Source of the DNA: Clavaria fumosa
Taxonomy: Eukaryota > Basidiomycota > Agaricomycetes > Agaricales > Clavariaceae
DNA length: 64,000 nt
Direction of reading: 5' to 3'
Assembly (NCBI GenBank): GCA_951802425.1
Contig: OX637805.1
Span: forward strand, 1,178,001-1,242,000
Positions 11,089-24,698 of the stretch are shown here, one piece after another. The position numbers were made by a program, and so were the translations under genes. The notes under the pieces are model-generated. The model was not told where the DNA came from. It did no database searches and saw nothing but the letters and a program-made list of their open reading frames with translations. How positions within the stretch are numbered: position 1 is the stretch's first letter; every line of letters begins with the position of its first letter.

Positions 11089-13763
11089 TTATCTCTCACC
11101 CCCAACTCTAGCAAGGAACATGTTCTCCTTCAGCCTCACCAACTCCTTCCATGTGCGTTCCTCCCACGTCATGTCGCCGACATACGCATCGCTCGTGGGG
11201 ACTTCTGTCACAGGATCAGGGGCTCGAGGCTGGCTGGTGCGACCTGCCACCGCCCGAGCCGCTGCGCGTTGTGGTAGTGGCGGCGGTGCTGCTGCCACAG
11301 GCTTTAGATTGTTGGATGAGGTCGATTCAGCGTCTAACGTCAGAGGCGGTGGAACGACGCGCGGCGCGGTTGTCCCCAAATCCTCGGATGCGCTATGGCT
11401 CGTCGACTGCAGCCCCTTGGGCGTAGTGGACTTGGAGTCAGGCAACACGGTCGTATCAGATGGCTGTGGATCTGTCTCCGCCTTGCTTCCTGCCGACAGG
11501 CGCCGGACTGGCTCCGCGGACGAAGTTGACGATGACTCTCGCCTCGAATTCTCTTCGCCCATCGCCATAGTTGTTTCCGACGTTGCCACAGTCACGATTT
11601 CTTCTGACGACACCGGATCGAGGTGATATGCAGGTGGGGGCTTCCGAGAGATCTTGGACTTCGTGGGCGAAGATGTGGGCGAAAGTGGGGGCGCAGGGGC
11701 GGTTGCATCGACAGCCACCCTCAGTGGCTGAACAGCCGCCTCGCTCGGCGGCACATCCTGCGTCGATCCGTTCTCCTTCGGAGCCTCTCCCTCCTCGAGC
11801 AGGCTGGATTGAACGTCCTGGATGTTCGGCGGAATCGGACCAGTCAGCATTCGGTCGTGCGAGTCTACTCTCGTCGGAATGGGAAGAGGTAAGGGCGCAG
11901 AAGACGAAGGACTCGACCTAGTGCTTGACGGTCGAGAAGATGGGGTGGACGAAGGTGGTTGCTGAGGGGAGATCTTCTTTGCCTTCTCTTTCGCGGCCTT
12001 GTCTCCTTCGCCCCAACTGGCGGCTCTCTCGCTTAGAGCTGAAGCCATCCCCCACAGGCCGCGTCGTCGAGGCGGTAATGGCGGCGCTCCGGTCTCCTGG
12101 TCCGGTTCCCGTTGGGGTGGAGAAGGCAGCACAACGATCTCCTCTTCCCAGACTCTCTCGATGATGCTGGTGCGTACGAAAGCCCACAGAGTGCCCGTAG
12201 ATCGCAGGCGAGTAAGACACCACCCTGAGGTGCACAGCGGATACAGCGTTGACGAGGAAGCAGAGCTACGGTTTTTGTCCTGGCTTTGGGTAAAGTGTGG
12301 CGACGGATATGAACTCATACTTGGTGAGGCGGAGGATAGCGGTAAAGCTGACGGCAGAGTGATACCCAAGGAGGCCGCCATCGGCGTCATAGGCGAGCTG
12401 ATGCGGAATATGTGTATTTGTTGAGAAGTGGAAGGTAGTTGCGGGACTGGAGTGCGGGCGGCAGACCTTGGAGGTGTCGGAGGTGGAGATTCATAAGCAG
12501 TACCTGATTGTGAATAATTCAAAGGATTTCTGAATAGACTGGCAGACCATGAGCTCATCCCGTTCGTGCCATTCGAGTTGCTTCGTGACGGTGTGCGCGA
12601 CTTGTCGGACAGAGGGAAAATAGAAGTGCCGCAGAGGGCGCAGCTGACAGTAGCACTGCTGGTGGTAGTCCCGGATATTAATGGAGTAGCTGTGGTAGAT
12701 GAAATGGGATCGAAGAGAGTTGACGCAGAAACCGGTTCGATCGTCAACTGGCCACTGTACAATGCAGATAACACAGAACGCCTTGAAAGCCAGTTCAATG
12801 AAGGAGCAATATCAAGTCTGATGGTGGGTTCACTTTTGGGCAGAAGGTGACATGAATTTCAAGAAAATAAACTGAGCGCGTTTACACGTACGTGTCTTCC
12901 GCCAACAGGCGAGCAAGGAACGGAAGAGGCAGCAGGGTTGACATAGCAGGCGGATGTGGAGACGAAGGATGGATGGCGCGCAGATGAGCAACAAAGAGAA
13001 GGAATTCTTGGTATGGCAGATGCGAACTAAGGAGCTTGATGGGCTTGGGTAACGCGGTATTGGACGACGTCCGCTCAACAAATGCGTCCTTGCCAATGAG
13101 CGCACGAAATGTGTCTGCGCTTCGCTCCGCGGCCTCTTTCTCCGATTCGAGGACTTGCATCTGCTGCTGCATGCCTCGCACCGCCTCTTCGGCGTCCTTG
13201 AGAGCAGCTTCGGCCTCTTCAACCTTGCGTTCGCTTAACGCACGGGCCAGCCTAGCTTCTGCGACCATGGTGTTCGCCTGTTGAAAGAGGCTGGCACTGA
13301 GGTCATCGAGTTCCTTCTCGATATTGGCGCGCGCACTCTCGGCTTGGCCCCGCTGCGCCGATTCCTCCGCGACCTTCTCCATGAGCCGGGTGAGTTCCGC
13401 CGCCACATGAGACGTCTCCACAAGCAACCCGGTATTAAGTGCAGCCAGATGCTGCGTTCGCTCCAGCTCCAACTGTGAAATCTTGAGCGAGGAGGTGCGC
13501 AAGCTGGCAGACGCGACGTGAAGGCCATCCTCCAGGTCTGACACCCTGTCATATGACTTGACAAGTTTCATGTTGAGTTGGGTCACCTGAGAGTATAAAT
13601 CTTGAATTTGCGAGCGTAAGGAGTCAATGAGCATGTTCTGGGCGTCGGGGTCGTTGACCTGGTCCGTCGGCGTGGCTTCAGATGCATTTGGTGTTGAGAG
13701 GACCGCCATTGAGGGATCGATACCGCTGGCGATAGCAGGAAATGCAGATTCCTCGTCGGCCAT
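11089..13763 (-). CDS. SEC2: SEC2-like Rab guanine nucleotide exchange factor
   Basis: Predicted exchange factor for a Sec4/Rab8-type GTPase in polarised exocytosis, on secretory vesicles. Two exons, 12892-13763 and 11089-12817, join across a 74-bp intron with a strong GTACGT donor to 2601 nt, 866 aa. Residues about 45-225 form a long coiled coil; within it LDDLSASLFQQANTMVAEAR is the Sec2/Rabin GEF signature. Around residue 290 the junction gives EDTLDIAPSLNWLSRRSVL. Then come a CxxC pair (CALCGTSIF) and a conserved patch WCLTRLRSTGTLWAFVRTSI. The last third is low-complexity Ser/Pro-rich, presumably disordered. Yeast Sec2 is of similar size (759 aa). The GEF activity is inferred from the coiled-coil motif. 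Confidence 0.85.
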
Positions 13764-14344
13764 GAGTTGTGGCTGAACGGGAATAAGTGAGTGAGCTGGA
13801 GTCGTGGAGTGTTGTGAATGAGTGAGCTGGAGCTGTGGACTGTTGAGCTGGAGCCGCTACTAACCAAATATAGTCAACCTAGCCACTGCCGTTAGGACAA
13901 CGACAAAGGGAACGGAATTATTATTACGACACGACGGGTTTCCTTTCTTCCACTCTAAACGACCTGCCTCGCGTTCAGAACCAAGCGAATGTATTCGTTC
14001 AAGTTGTGCCATCTCCTGTTTTCGCAATCTCCCAAAGCTCGCGGGTCTTGAAGTGGACTGTAAATCGTCGAAAAATGCCTCTGCAAAGAACCCTCACTCA
14101 CTCAACTCAAGAAGCTCGCTCTTTTACCGTCACGCAACCCCTCGAGGCCTCAACCTGTCCTAGCGTTGATTGTGTCATGTGCTGATTGCTTAGTACTGCA
14201 CGCTCTAACTCGCATACATGTAAGGTTGCTTGGTTGTAAAAGTGCAGTTGCCATTCTGGCGAAAAGAAGTCCATAAATACAAGCCGCCTAGGCTAGTTTC
14301 CAATTTGATTTTCCTATGCTGGAATCTGCGGGTTGTTTCGTAAC
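13764..14344. other. Intergenic between SEC2-like gene and GFA1
   Basis: About 580 bp. It holds the promoter of the SEC2-like gene and the 3' UTR of GFA1. Short pyrimidine-rich stretches near 13770-13860 are the only visible structure; there is no gene. Confidence 0.4.
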
Positions 14345-16827
<2,483 letters not shown>

Positions 16828-18233
16828 TTGAAGATGGATCTGTTGAGAAGGATGAATATGGAGGAAATCGTTTCGCGGACTGGGCGGTGTACAAGCACCT
16901 ATGGAGTGCGCCTAGCTAAGGTTCCCACGGCCCACCTCAAGAGTTAATTTGGGCGTGACTGGATACATGTCACACCTAACTTGAGCCATCCCCGCGGTTA
17001 ATTCAGGTTTGGAACTCTATCACCACAGTGTACTCTGTAAGAATTGTAAGTGTGAGAGCATTGCTCTGCTGGCCCCATTGGAGGAGTGTTACTGACTCCA
17101 GACATAGCTTTCCACAGTCCCTGAACTGCTGTGCTCATCGTTGTTGTTGACAATGAGCATGCATCCTGGCCTCCAATTTTAATTAAAATATTTATTACTG
17201 TAATAATTCTAGTAATACATGCTGGGATTGTCCAAGCGTGCCATCTGGGATGTGTACACCCTCGTTGCCACCTCTTTGCCACCAACTGGGCTGTGCGTGC
17301 CCTCGTTGGCCTGCGCTGTGTGCGCCCTCGTCACTGCTGCCATCAAGGCGAAGCGCAAGGTGGATCAGCAGCCCACGGCGGGAGTGGCGTGCATCGTGTT
17401 GTTGTCATACATACATGTGCATGAGCAGGAATGGAGAATGTCAGTGCCAATGAGAGCTCGAAACCGGCCGAGGAGGGGGGAAGAGTCATTCACTGGGGAG
17501 ATTCTGGAACATACTCGTAGGAAGGAGATGTTTCCTGCACACTGTAGCAGGTGGATCCGGACTTGTAGAAGTATGTAATGGCGGACATCGCCAATGCTGG
17601 TCAGCTTGTCTTGCGCCTCGGGTGTGCGTGGATTTACAAACTTTTCAATGTAATTAATTGTGATCCCATATCAGCCACAAAGTGTTAGAACCGATACATG
17701 GAACGTTCACCTTGAACCTTTTCGAATGAGATATTATGGGTGCCTTCTAAAGGATCGTGTTGATGCTCGCTCTGGTGAATCTGCATACCCCACCATCACA
17801 TTCACGAATGCTCTATGTCGGGGTCGGCCATTGAGAGGTACGACGGCACTCATGCAGCCTTGTGTCTTGATTCCATCCAGATCGGCAGGATGATAACCAG
17901 CGTCATCAACGTCTGATTACCCGTTGGCATGATACCCTGAGGAGTGGCTGACCTGTAATACAATAGAATTCATGCAGCAGGCAGCAGGAACATTGGCATC
18001 GTAATTCGCCTCGTTTTCTTGCAGATGCAGTCTTCCGAATTGAGTGCGATGTAGCAGCCATTTAAGGGGCCTGGTGGACATTCGAGTAACATTTGAGATA
18101 GGAATTTCGAGCGGCTGCCAGATGGTAAACAGAGTATCAGATGACTGCAGCCATTTCGATCTGTGGCTGTGAGGGATATTGCTCCCTAGGCCACAGGGCC
18201 AACACGTTCAAGGCTCAACCGCAGGCCCACTCC
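16828..18233. other. Divergent intergenic region GFA1 / STN1-like
   Basis: 1.4 kb between two divergent starts. Open frames of 95-120 aa in 17000-17580 lie on both strands over the same bases and show no motifs; I take them as chance. No repeat or RNA gene seen. Confidence 0.4.
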
Positions 18234-19877
18234 ATGCCGCCGAAATCAGCCCACTCACTTCAGGATATCTGGAAATGGACTCTGACACCTGCCGCGATTG
18301 CACCCTGTTTCATCTCAGACGTACTCACGATGCCAGAAAACGGAGGAAAAGGTTCTGTCCGAATATGTATTCGTTACGAAGAATCATTGACCAGGTATTG
18401 CAGATGAGTTCTATTGGCTTGGGAGTATCCCTTGTCGATCTGTGCTTTTGGTAGCCATGGTGATTGGTGTTCGAGTTTTTGAAAGTCGTATTTTATATAC
18501 CTGTCAGTCATTCCCTCCGATCAATCTACAGCCTCCCTGACTCTGTCACGGAAGAGCAGTGGACGACGGAACTGCAGTGATGGAGGTTTTGCATAAGCCG
18601 CCTCGTGCCCTTCCGGCGGTGACATCTTCAAACCATACTCATCAATGGGAATCCCGCCCTTCGTGGTCCGAGCAAACCTTACCTCCCGAACTTACTCCCG
18701 CAGCCACGGTAGGCGAGTCCGTGCGCGTGGTCGGGAAGGTTCTTCCTTGGTGTGGCACGAGAAATGTCATGGTTGACACGATCGGTATGTTGCGAGTACA
18801 ATTATTACTCATCAGTGTTGATAGTGCGAACCAGAACGATGTACCCCTGGTGTCGATGACGCCAGGCATGTACGTCGCGTCATCACGCTATGGAGAGAGC
18901 GATACGATCTCCCTGGACCCTTCATCATACCCGAATGCCCATCTGTTCCCTGTGTCGCTTCCTCGAGTGTGACTCCGCAGCTTTCACCCGTGAAACTCCG
19001 CCATCCAGCGCGACTGCGTTCACGCGACCTTACAGACAACACATTCCGTATTTACGTCAAACACTACCTGGATTGCGTCGCCGAAAGCGTGGCTGTGGAC
19101 ACGCAACAGCCGGAAGGCACTCAGGTCAGGGCACCTCGTGCTACACGAGCGGTTGCCTTGACGCTAACCCAACTTCGACGTGTGCCGGAGTTATCAATGC
19201 TTGCGAGGATGGTTGTCGCCTCTGACGAAAAGAGAAGAACTAAGCCAGACGTCCCTGCCGCAGTCGCGAAGGATCAGACAAACTCACCGAAGTCTTTAAG
19301 CAGGAATGGTAAACCTGTATCGAGAAACACTAAGCGGGAGAAACCGAAAGTGGAAGACGAGTACGACCGCGCGAAGAGGAAGCACAAGATGAAGCAGCTG
19401 TTCAGATGGGTTGTGGTGGAGCTATACAGGGCAGGGAGCATAGTCCTATCCGATCCGGAGTCGGGCGACGAGATATACGACCCTGCGCTCGGTGGCGTCA
19501 TCGCCTTATGGAAGCCGTCCTCGACGACGGCGTCAAGCAGCTTGGCGAGCCCAGGGTCGCAGTCGCTCTCCAGAGAGGGCCACTGCCCTGGGCTCGAGTC
19601 TGATGTCTCAGACGCGCCTCCTGGCGAGGAAGCCTACGTACCGCTGACGCCGTGCTACCTTGCGGGACCCGTGCGGTGGGCATTGAGCACACTGGCGAGC
19701 ATGAGAGTGGCCAAAGAGGGAGCGACGACGGACGAAATCACCCGCTTCCTGAGGCGGCGTGACGGGCGGTGGGAGAGGGTCGGAGAGTGGGCCGTCAAGG
19801 ATGCTTTGAAATGGCTAGGAGAGAAGGGGCTGGCATCGCACATGAGCGACGGAACATGGAAGTTGACCAACGCGTGA
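18234..19877 (+). CDS. STN1: STN1-like subunit of the CST telomere-capping complex
   Basis: Predicted single-strand DNA-binding partner of Ten1 that caps telomeres and helps fill in the C-strand (nucleus). Four exons: 18234-18351, 18395-18502, 18560-18784 and 18835-19877; 1494 nt, 497 aa. The OB-fold is assembled across exons 1-3: IWKWTLTPAAIAPCFISDV, FYWLGSIPCRSV, ESRILYTLDDGTAVMEV, then GESVRVVGKV and VMVDTIE at the end of exon 3. NTFRIYVKHYLD follows early in exon 4, then LTQLRRVPELSMLA. A basic, Ser-rich linker leads to a C-terminal winged-helix-like region (KQLFRWVVVELYRAGSIVLS and EWAVKDALKWLGEKGLASHM). The in-phase joins restore the OB-fold strands, which supports the model. The name rests on domain order and motif resemblance, so it is a little less certain than the enzymes here. 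Confidence 0.75.
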
Positions 19878-21057
19878 GATCGTGCCCAAAACCGAGCGAA
19901 TGGAACATGCGGAGATCATACATTAGTGAGTCTGCTTCTGCATGTTGCATGCGATATTAACAATGTGGGTCCTTGTATTCAGGCATGAGCGCAATTTCTC
20001 CTTTGCTACGTCAATGCGACGGTGTCTCGCTGTACGGGCTCAGGCGTGGAAGTCGAAATCCATGACGCTGAAACCAAGGGAAACGAGATGTGTGTTGCTT
20101 CCGACACGACCCCCCTCCCCGTCAAGGCGGCTATCTGCTACCGAATGGTGGACTGAGGCATCATATAATTCTAATGGTAGAATTAATTTCCAATCCACAC
20201 GTCCCTTCACCGTATATTCGAGTGAGGGTATTGGCAGTGCTCAGTGTGCAGACCAGTGCGCAGACTTGATTTTTATCATGGCGCAGTTGACAGATGACAT
20301 TGACAAGTACCCGCGTGAATGCCGATGAGTGCATTCCAGGCTAAACACCGACAGAGGGAGGTCGTGTCCTAGGCATTTTATGACCGTATGACAAACCATT
20401 TCCTGTAGAACTGTATCGCTTTAGCGCCAGAGCGAATTGTTCCTCGGCTGAAATCATACACCGAGGGAATTCTCTGCCTTTTCCGAGAGCAAGCTCCAAA
20501 GCATCGCGACAAGCGTGAGATGTGAGTACATGTGAGTCGTACCACCATCAAAATGTGCGGCCCTGGCCTCATGCAAGGTGTCTCAGTATGGCAAACCGCA
20601 CATCAGCGCATCATAGCCTCTTTGACATGTTCGGCGCTAGATTAAGACCATGATCAGTCAGCCCCAAAATTCGGCAATACGCATTGCTTGCACAGGATGG
20701 TTTGCATCGAAGCACGATTTATTTTCTGCGGAACATATATGTGCGGGACCGAGAGGCCCGCTGTGCCTAACTGACATCGCTCGCGATGCTGCTCGTGCCG
20801 TTGTAGTTGCGTGACTGACTGAATGTCGATTACGTAGCGCCTATGTCAACTACGCAGCGCCTATACTGCATCGGTCTTGTAGTGGCCGTTGTGCTCTATC
20901 GAATCGAATCACGAGACCTTTAGCGCTTCCTGATATGTCGCCCATTGACAAGGGCCGTACGGTACTCGGAAGTCACCGCCGCTAAATCATGTCTCAACAG
21001 CTCAATCATACCTCCTTATCTTGAGCAACTTTGAGTTGAAGCCAACTAGTCAACTTC
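19878..21057. other. Intergenic, no gene recognised
   Basis: 1.18 kb between the STN1-like stop and the first of three tandem paralogues. Only short unsupported frames are open (longest 128 aa, no motif). A short direct repeat TACG(T/C)AGCGCCTAT lies at 20832-20865. Confidence 0.4.
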
Positions 21058-21944
21058 ATGATGCAGCTCAAAAGAATTGGTACGTGCTTTGTGAACACTT
21101 AGAGCGCCATTTGTAGCTGATCTGCTTCCTAGACAGCAGAGGGAGCCTGAGACCCGGGGGTAAGTCTGCTCAAACCCGATCTGCTTTGTAGCGTAGGCCC
21201 TGATAATCTTTACTCAGACAATTTGCCTTCTGATTCTCGCTCTCGCTCTCGCTCTCCCTCTCCCTCTCGCTCTCCCTCCCCGGATCACCGGAGTAGCTAT
21301 TCTGTAGACAGTGCTCAGGGCAGATGTAAGCTACTTGCCTTTGAGCACTTCATTGACGTTCTCTCTGACCCAGTCTCTGTAAAGCTATCCCTGATCCAAC
21401 GGAGCCATGGGAAGATTTCAGGTCCTCCTTCACTCACCCCATGGCGAACGAGTCTGTGTGGTACCAACCATACACACGGCTACTCTACACACTCTTCTCT
21501 GTCAACGGCCCGTACAATGTGGTTCGCAAGTTCCCAGATCTTAAACGAGTCTCGCCAGAGGGAAAGTATGTTGGCACGGCTTTGGTCGTCGAGGTCCGTC
21601 ACCGGGCGGTCTTCCTTCTGGATACCGAGCCATTCCACGGATCCGTCAGCTACTCTAAGACCAGGGGGGAGCAGATGAAGAGCAAATTCAAGCAGCTAGG
21701 TCAAGATACATACCTCCCTGTCCTTTATGGAGCCAGCGCATACGGGCCTCGCCTTCATTTCTACAGGTACAACCCGAAGACGGATGTTATGAACATGGAG
21801 CCCAATGAAAATAATTACGGGGAACTTTTGAACGACTCTGGGATGGGGTTGAAGTACCTAAAGGGCATTATCGAGAAAATCAAGGATTTGGTGGACAAGA
21901 AGCCGGGTGGAAGTGGGGGGATAGTTGTTTCTCATAGTCTCTGA
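21058..21944 (+). CDS. Tandem paralogue 1 (unknown family, RS-rich leader)
   Basis: Not recognised as a named family. Exons 21058-21079, 21133-21159, 21218-21325 and 21385-21944 join, all in phase 1, to 717 nt, 238 aa. The first three tiny exons encode a polar leader with an Arg/Ser-Pro run (SRSRSRSPSPSRSPSP). The last exon carries the domain shared with the next two genes: WYQPYTRLLYTLF, NVVRKFP, GTALVVEVRHRAVFLLDTEP, KSKFKQLGQDTYLPVLYGAS and LHFYRYNPKTDVMNMEP. The pattern of a strand ending in (V/L)(D/L)xEP, a basic helix, then LYG(A/V)SA and a FYxY strand could be a degenerate nuclease-like alpha/beta fold, but that is speculation. About half of the domain residues match paralogues 2 and 3. 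Confidence 0.75.
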
Positions 21945-22469
21945 TTTTTCGAATAACTGCTACTTGCTCACCCACGCATGTATCTAGCTTGTAGCATTCA
22001 GCATTGCGTTTCACATATTGACTTGGGCGGTGCAGATAAAATTTCCTTTACGTCTGGAAGGCACTGCCGTCTCAGAAGAAAAATTATGTGCCTCTCAGAG
22101 GGCATGAGGCATACCTCCCGTGCGGAGCCTTGGATTGTACAACAAAGCGAGGCAGTATCAAACCTAGAAAAGTAATGCCTAACGAGCGGTGCAGCGACGT
22201 CTGAAATGCAGTATGTCGGGTGCGGTGACTGCGGCGACTATATATGGTAGTTTACCCTGCACCTAATCATCACCGCCGCTGTCAGTCTCAGGTCAGGTTT
22301 CGAAGATGGGTGACATTGGACTCAAGCGCTCGAGCTCAAGCAGTAATCGGCAGAGCTGCACCGCCGAAACGCGAATGCAGTCACAAGCAGTAAACCGTCA
22401 GTATATCAAGCAAGCCTCAACCGTCTGGAAGTCTTCATACTTTGCACTTTGGAGCGACTTGACCTCGAT

Positions 22470-23274
22470 ATGCCCGCACCACTTGGTAAGCCTCCTGATG
22501 CATGTACTATTTCAACTGCGCCTCACATCTACACTAACAGGAAGTTGGGTTGAGCCTGGTGTTTTGTCTCGTGAGTTGCGTGCCGTTCCAAAAGCAACGC
22601 ATCTAACTGTCAAAATGCGGTTTTTTTATTGCAGGGCCAGACGTAGAACCATTCCGCCCTCCCGCCCGTGAAGGCCGACGTCCAGCGCACAAATGTGAGT
22701 ACGTTTTTGTATCAGTGTGCTGCCTTTGTTGACTATTGCGTCCCCACACAAAGATGACGCAGAACCGCCATGGCCTGACTACAGGCATTACTTTGAATAT
22801 CCACGCGATAACGAGGATTTGTTCTATCCGTCGTACACCCGGCTTCTCTACGCCTTGTTCTGCGCGTGCAGCCACTACAATGTTGTGCGGGGATTCCCCA
22901 GTAAGGCGACCACCGCCTCCGAGGGGAGCAAACGATTCGGAACAGCCCTCGTCGTGGAAGTACAAGATCGACCTGTTTTCTTCGTGGATATCGAGCCCTC
23001 TCATCCTCGCGGGTACACTGCGACTAGGACGAAGCTGATGAAAAGCAAATTCCAGCATCTCAGTCGCAATCGGTTCATGGATGTCCTTTATGGAGTCAGC
23101 GCACACGGCTCTGGTCTCTACTTTTACAGATACGACCCAAAGACAGATGTCATGTCCATGGACCCCGACGAGAACGGCAATTACGGCGATCTCCTAGATG
23201 GGCGTGGGCTTGGATACTTGAGGGCGACTACCGAAAAGATTAAGAAGATGGTGAATATCAAGCTGCAGCAGTGA
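22470..23274 (+). CDS. Tandem paralogue 2 (unknown family)
   Basis: Exons 22470-22485, 22541-22570, 22635-22694 and 22754-23274 give 627 nt, 208 aa, with the same four-exon, all-phase-1 layout as its neighbours. A leader opening MPAPLGSWVEPGVLS is followed by a Pro/Arg-rich stretch. The shared domain follows: PPWPDYRHYFEYPRDNEDLF, SYTRLLYALF, RFGTALVVEVQDRPVFFVDI, KSKFQHLSRNRFMDVLYGVS and LYFYRYDPKTDVMSMDPDE. The last exon is almost identical to that of paralogue 3, 1165 bp downstream, and parts of the upstream region also match, so the unit was copied together with its promoter. Function unknown. Confidence 0.75.
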
Positions 23275-23665
23275 GGCGATTATTGTCGCTTCAAATATAC
23301 CACAAACGGATACATTATCATTGAATACTATATCACTGGCATATACACCCGCTTATTCAGCGTTCGGAATTGATGCGCGCGATACATAGAGAGTGCCACT
23401 CAGCCCATGCGAATCGTGACTTTTATAAGGGCGTTCGGTGCAAGTCTGGTAGTTTACCCCGCGACACTGCCACAATTATGTAATCGCCGCTATCCGCCGC
23501 TGTCAGGACGTTCCCCACGTTCGTCAAACGCTCAAGCGCTCAAGCTCTTGAAGTGTAATCGGCAGGATCACATCACCGATCAAATGTAGTCGCGTGTTAT
23601 TGCAGGGCAGCAGACCGCCAGTATTTCAAGCAAGTCTGAAGCGTCCGAAGCGATTTGACCTCGAA

Positions 23666-24439
23666 ATGCCCACACCACTCGGTAAGTCTCTTGACGCGTT
23701 TGCCCCATTCCAACTCCTCACGCCCATGCTACCAGGAAGTCGTGTCGGACCTGGCGTCTTGTCTCGTGAGTTGCGTGCCAATCCAAAGGTCACACACCTG
23801 ACCGTCGAAATGCGTTTTATATATACACACATGTAGAACCCTCCCGCGTCACCAGCAACTGTAAGCTCCTTTTATACCAGTGTGCAGCCTCTGTTGACTA
23901 TTGTGTTCTCACACAAAGATGACGCAGAACCGCCATGGCCTGACTACAGGCATTACTTTGAATATCCACGCGATAACGAGGATTTGTTCTATCCATCGTA
24001 CACCCGGCTTCTCTACGCCTTGTTCTCTGCGTGCAGCCATTACAATGTTGTGCGGAGATTCCCCAGTAAGGCGACCACCGCCTCCGAGGGGAGCAAACGA
24101 TTCGGAACAGCCCTTGTCGTGGAAGTACAAGATCGACCTGTCTTCTTCGTGGATATAGAGCCCTCTCATCCTCGCGGGTACACTGCGACTAGGACGAAGC
24201 TGATGAAAAGCAAATTCCAGCATCTCAGTCGCAATCGGTTCATGGATGTCCTTTATGGAGTCAGCGCACACGGCTCTGGTCTCTACTTTTACAAATACAA
24301 CCCAAAGACAGATGCCATGTCCATGGACCCCGACGAGAACGGCAATTATGGCGATCTCCTAGACGGGCGTGGGCTAGGATATTTGAGGGCAACTACCGAA
24401 AAGATTAAGAAGCTGGTGGATATTAAGCTGCAGCACTGA
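23666..24439 (+). CDS. Tandem paralogue 3 (unknown family)
   Basis: Exons 23666-23681, 23736-23765, 23837-23860 and 23919-24439 give 591 nt, 196 aa. It is the youngest-looking duplicate: the 521-nt last exon differs from that of paralogue 2 at only a handful of bases, including RYDP to KYNP. Exon 3 has shrunk from 60 to 24 nt because the region around its acceptor has diverged, so the Pro/Arg-rich linker is mostly lost while the frame is kept. That the frame survives this change, and that substitutions leave the domain intact, suggests the copy is still a functional gene. Product and role unknown. Confidence 0.75.
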
Positions 24440-24698
24440 AGCGATCATCGTCGCTTCATACATACCAATAGCTGGTACACTGTCGTTGAATATTATCGTT
24501 TCTTCGTCCATACGTGACGCGTGACGTCTGTCCATTGTTCTTCGTAATTTAATTTACAGTATACGCACGGCACGGTTGGGAACGCTTCAGGTGCATGACT
24601 TTAAAGAGTGTACAGTCGCCTTCCTACCTTCGACACCGTTAGCCATCGGCCAACATGCGTTTCAGACCCAGAAGAGATTTATAACCTATTGACACAGG

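Noticed and set aside
17000..17600. Several 95-120 aa frames on both strands, one with a hydrophobic stretch
   Set aside because: They overlap on opposite strands in the GFA1/STN1-like intergenic region and show no family motif or splice logic.
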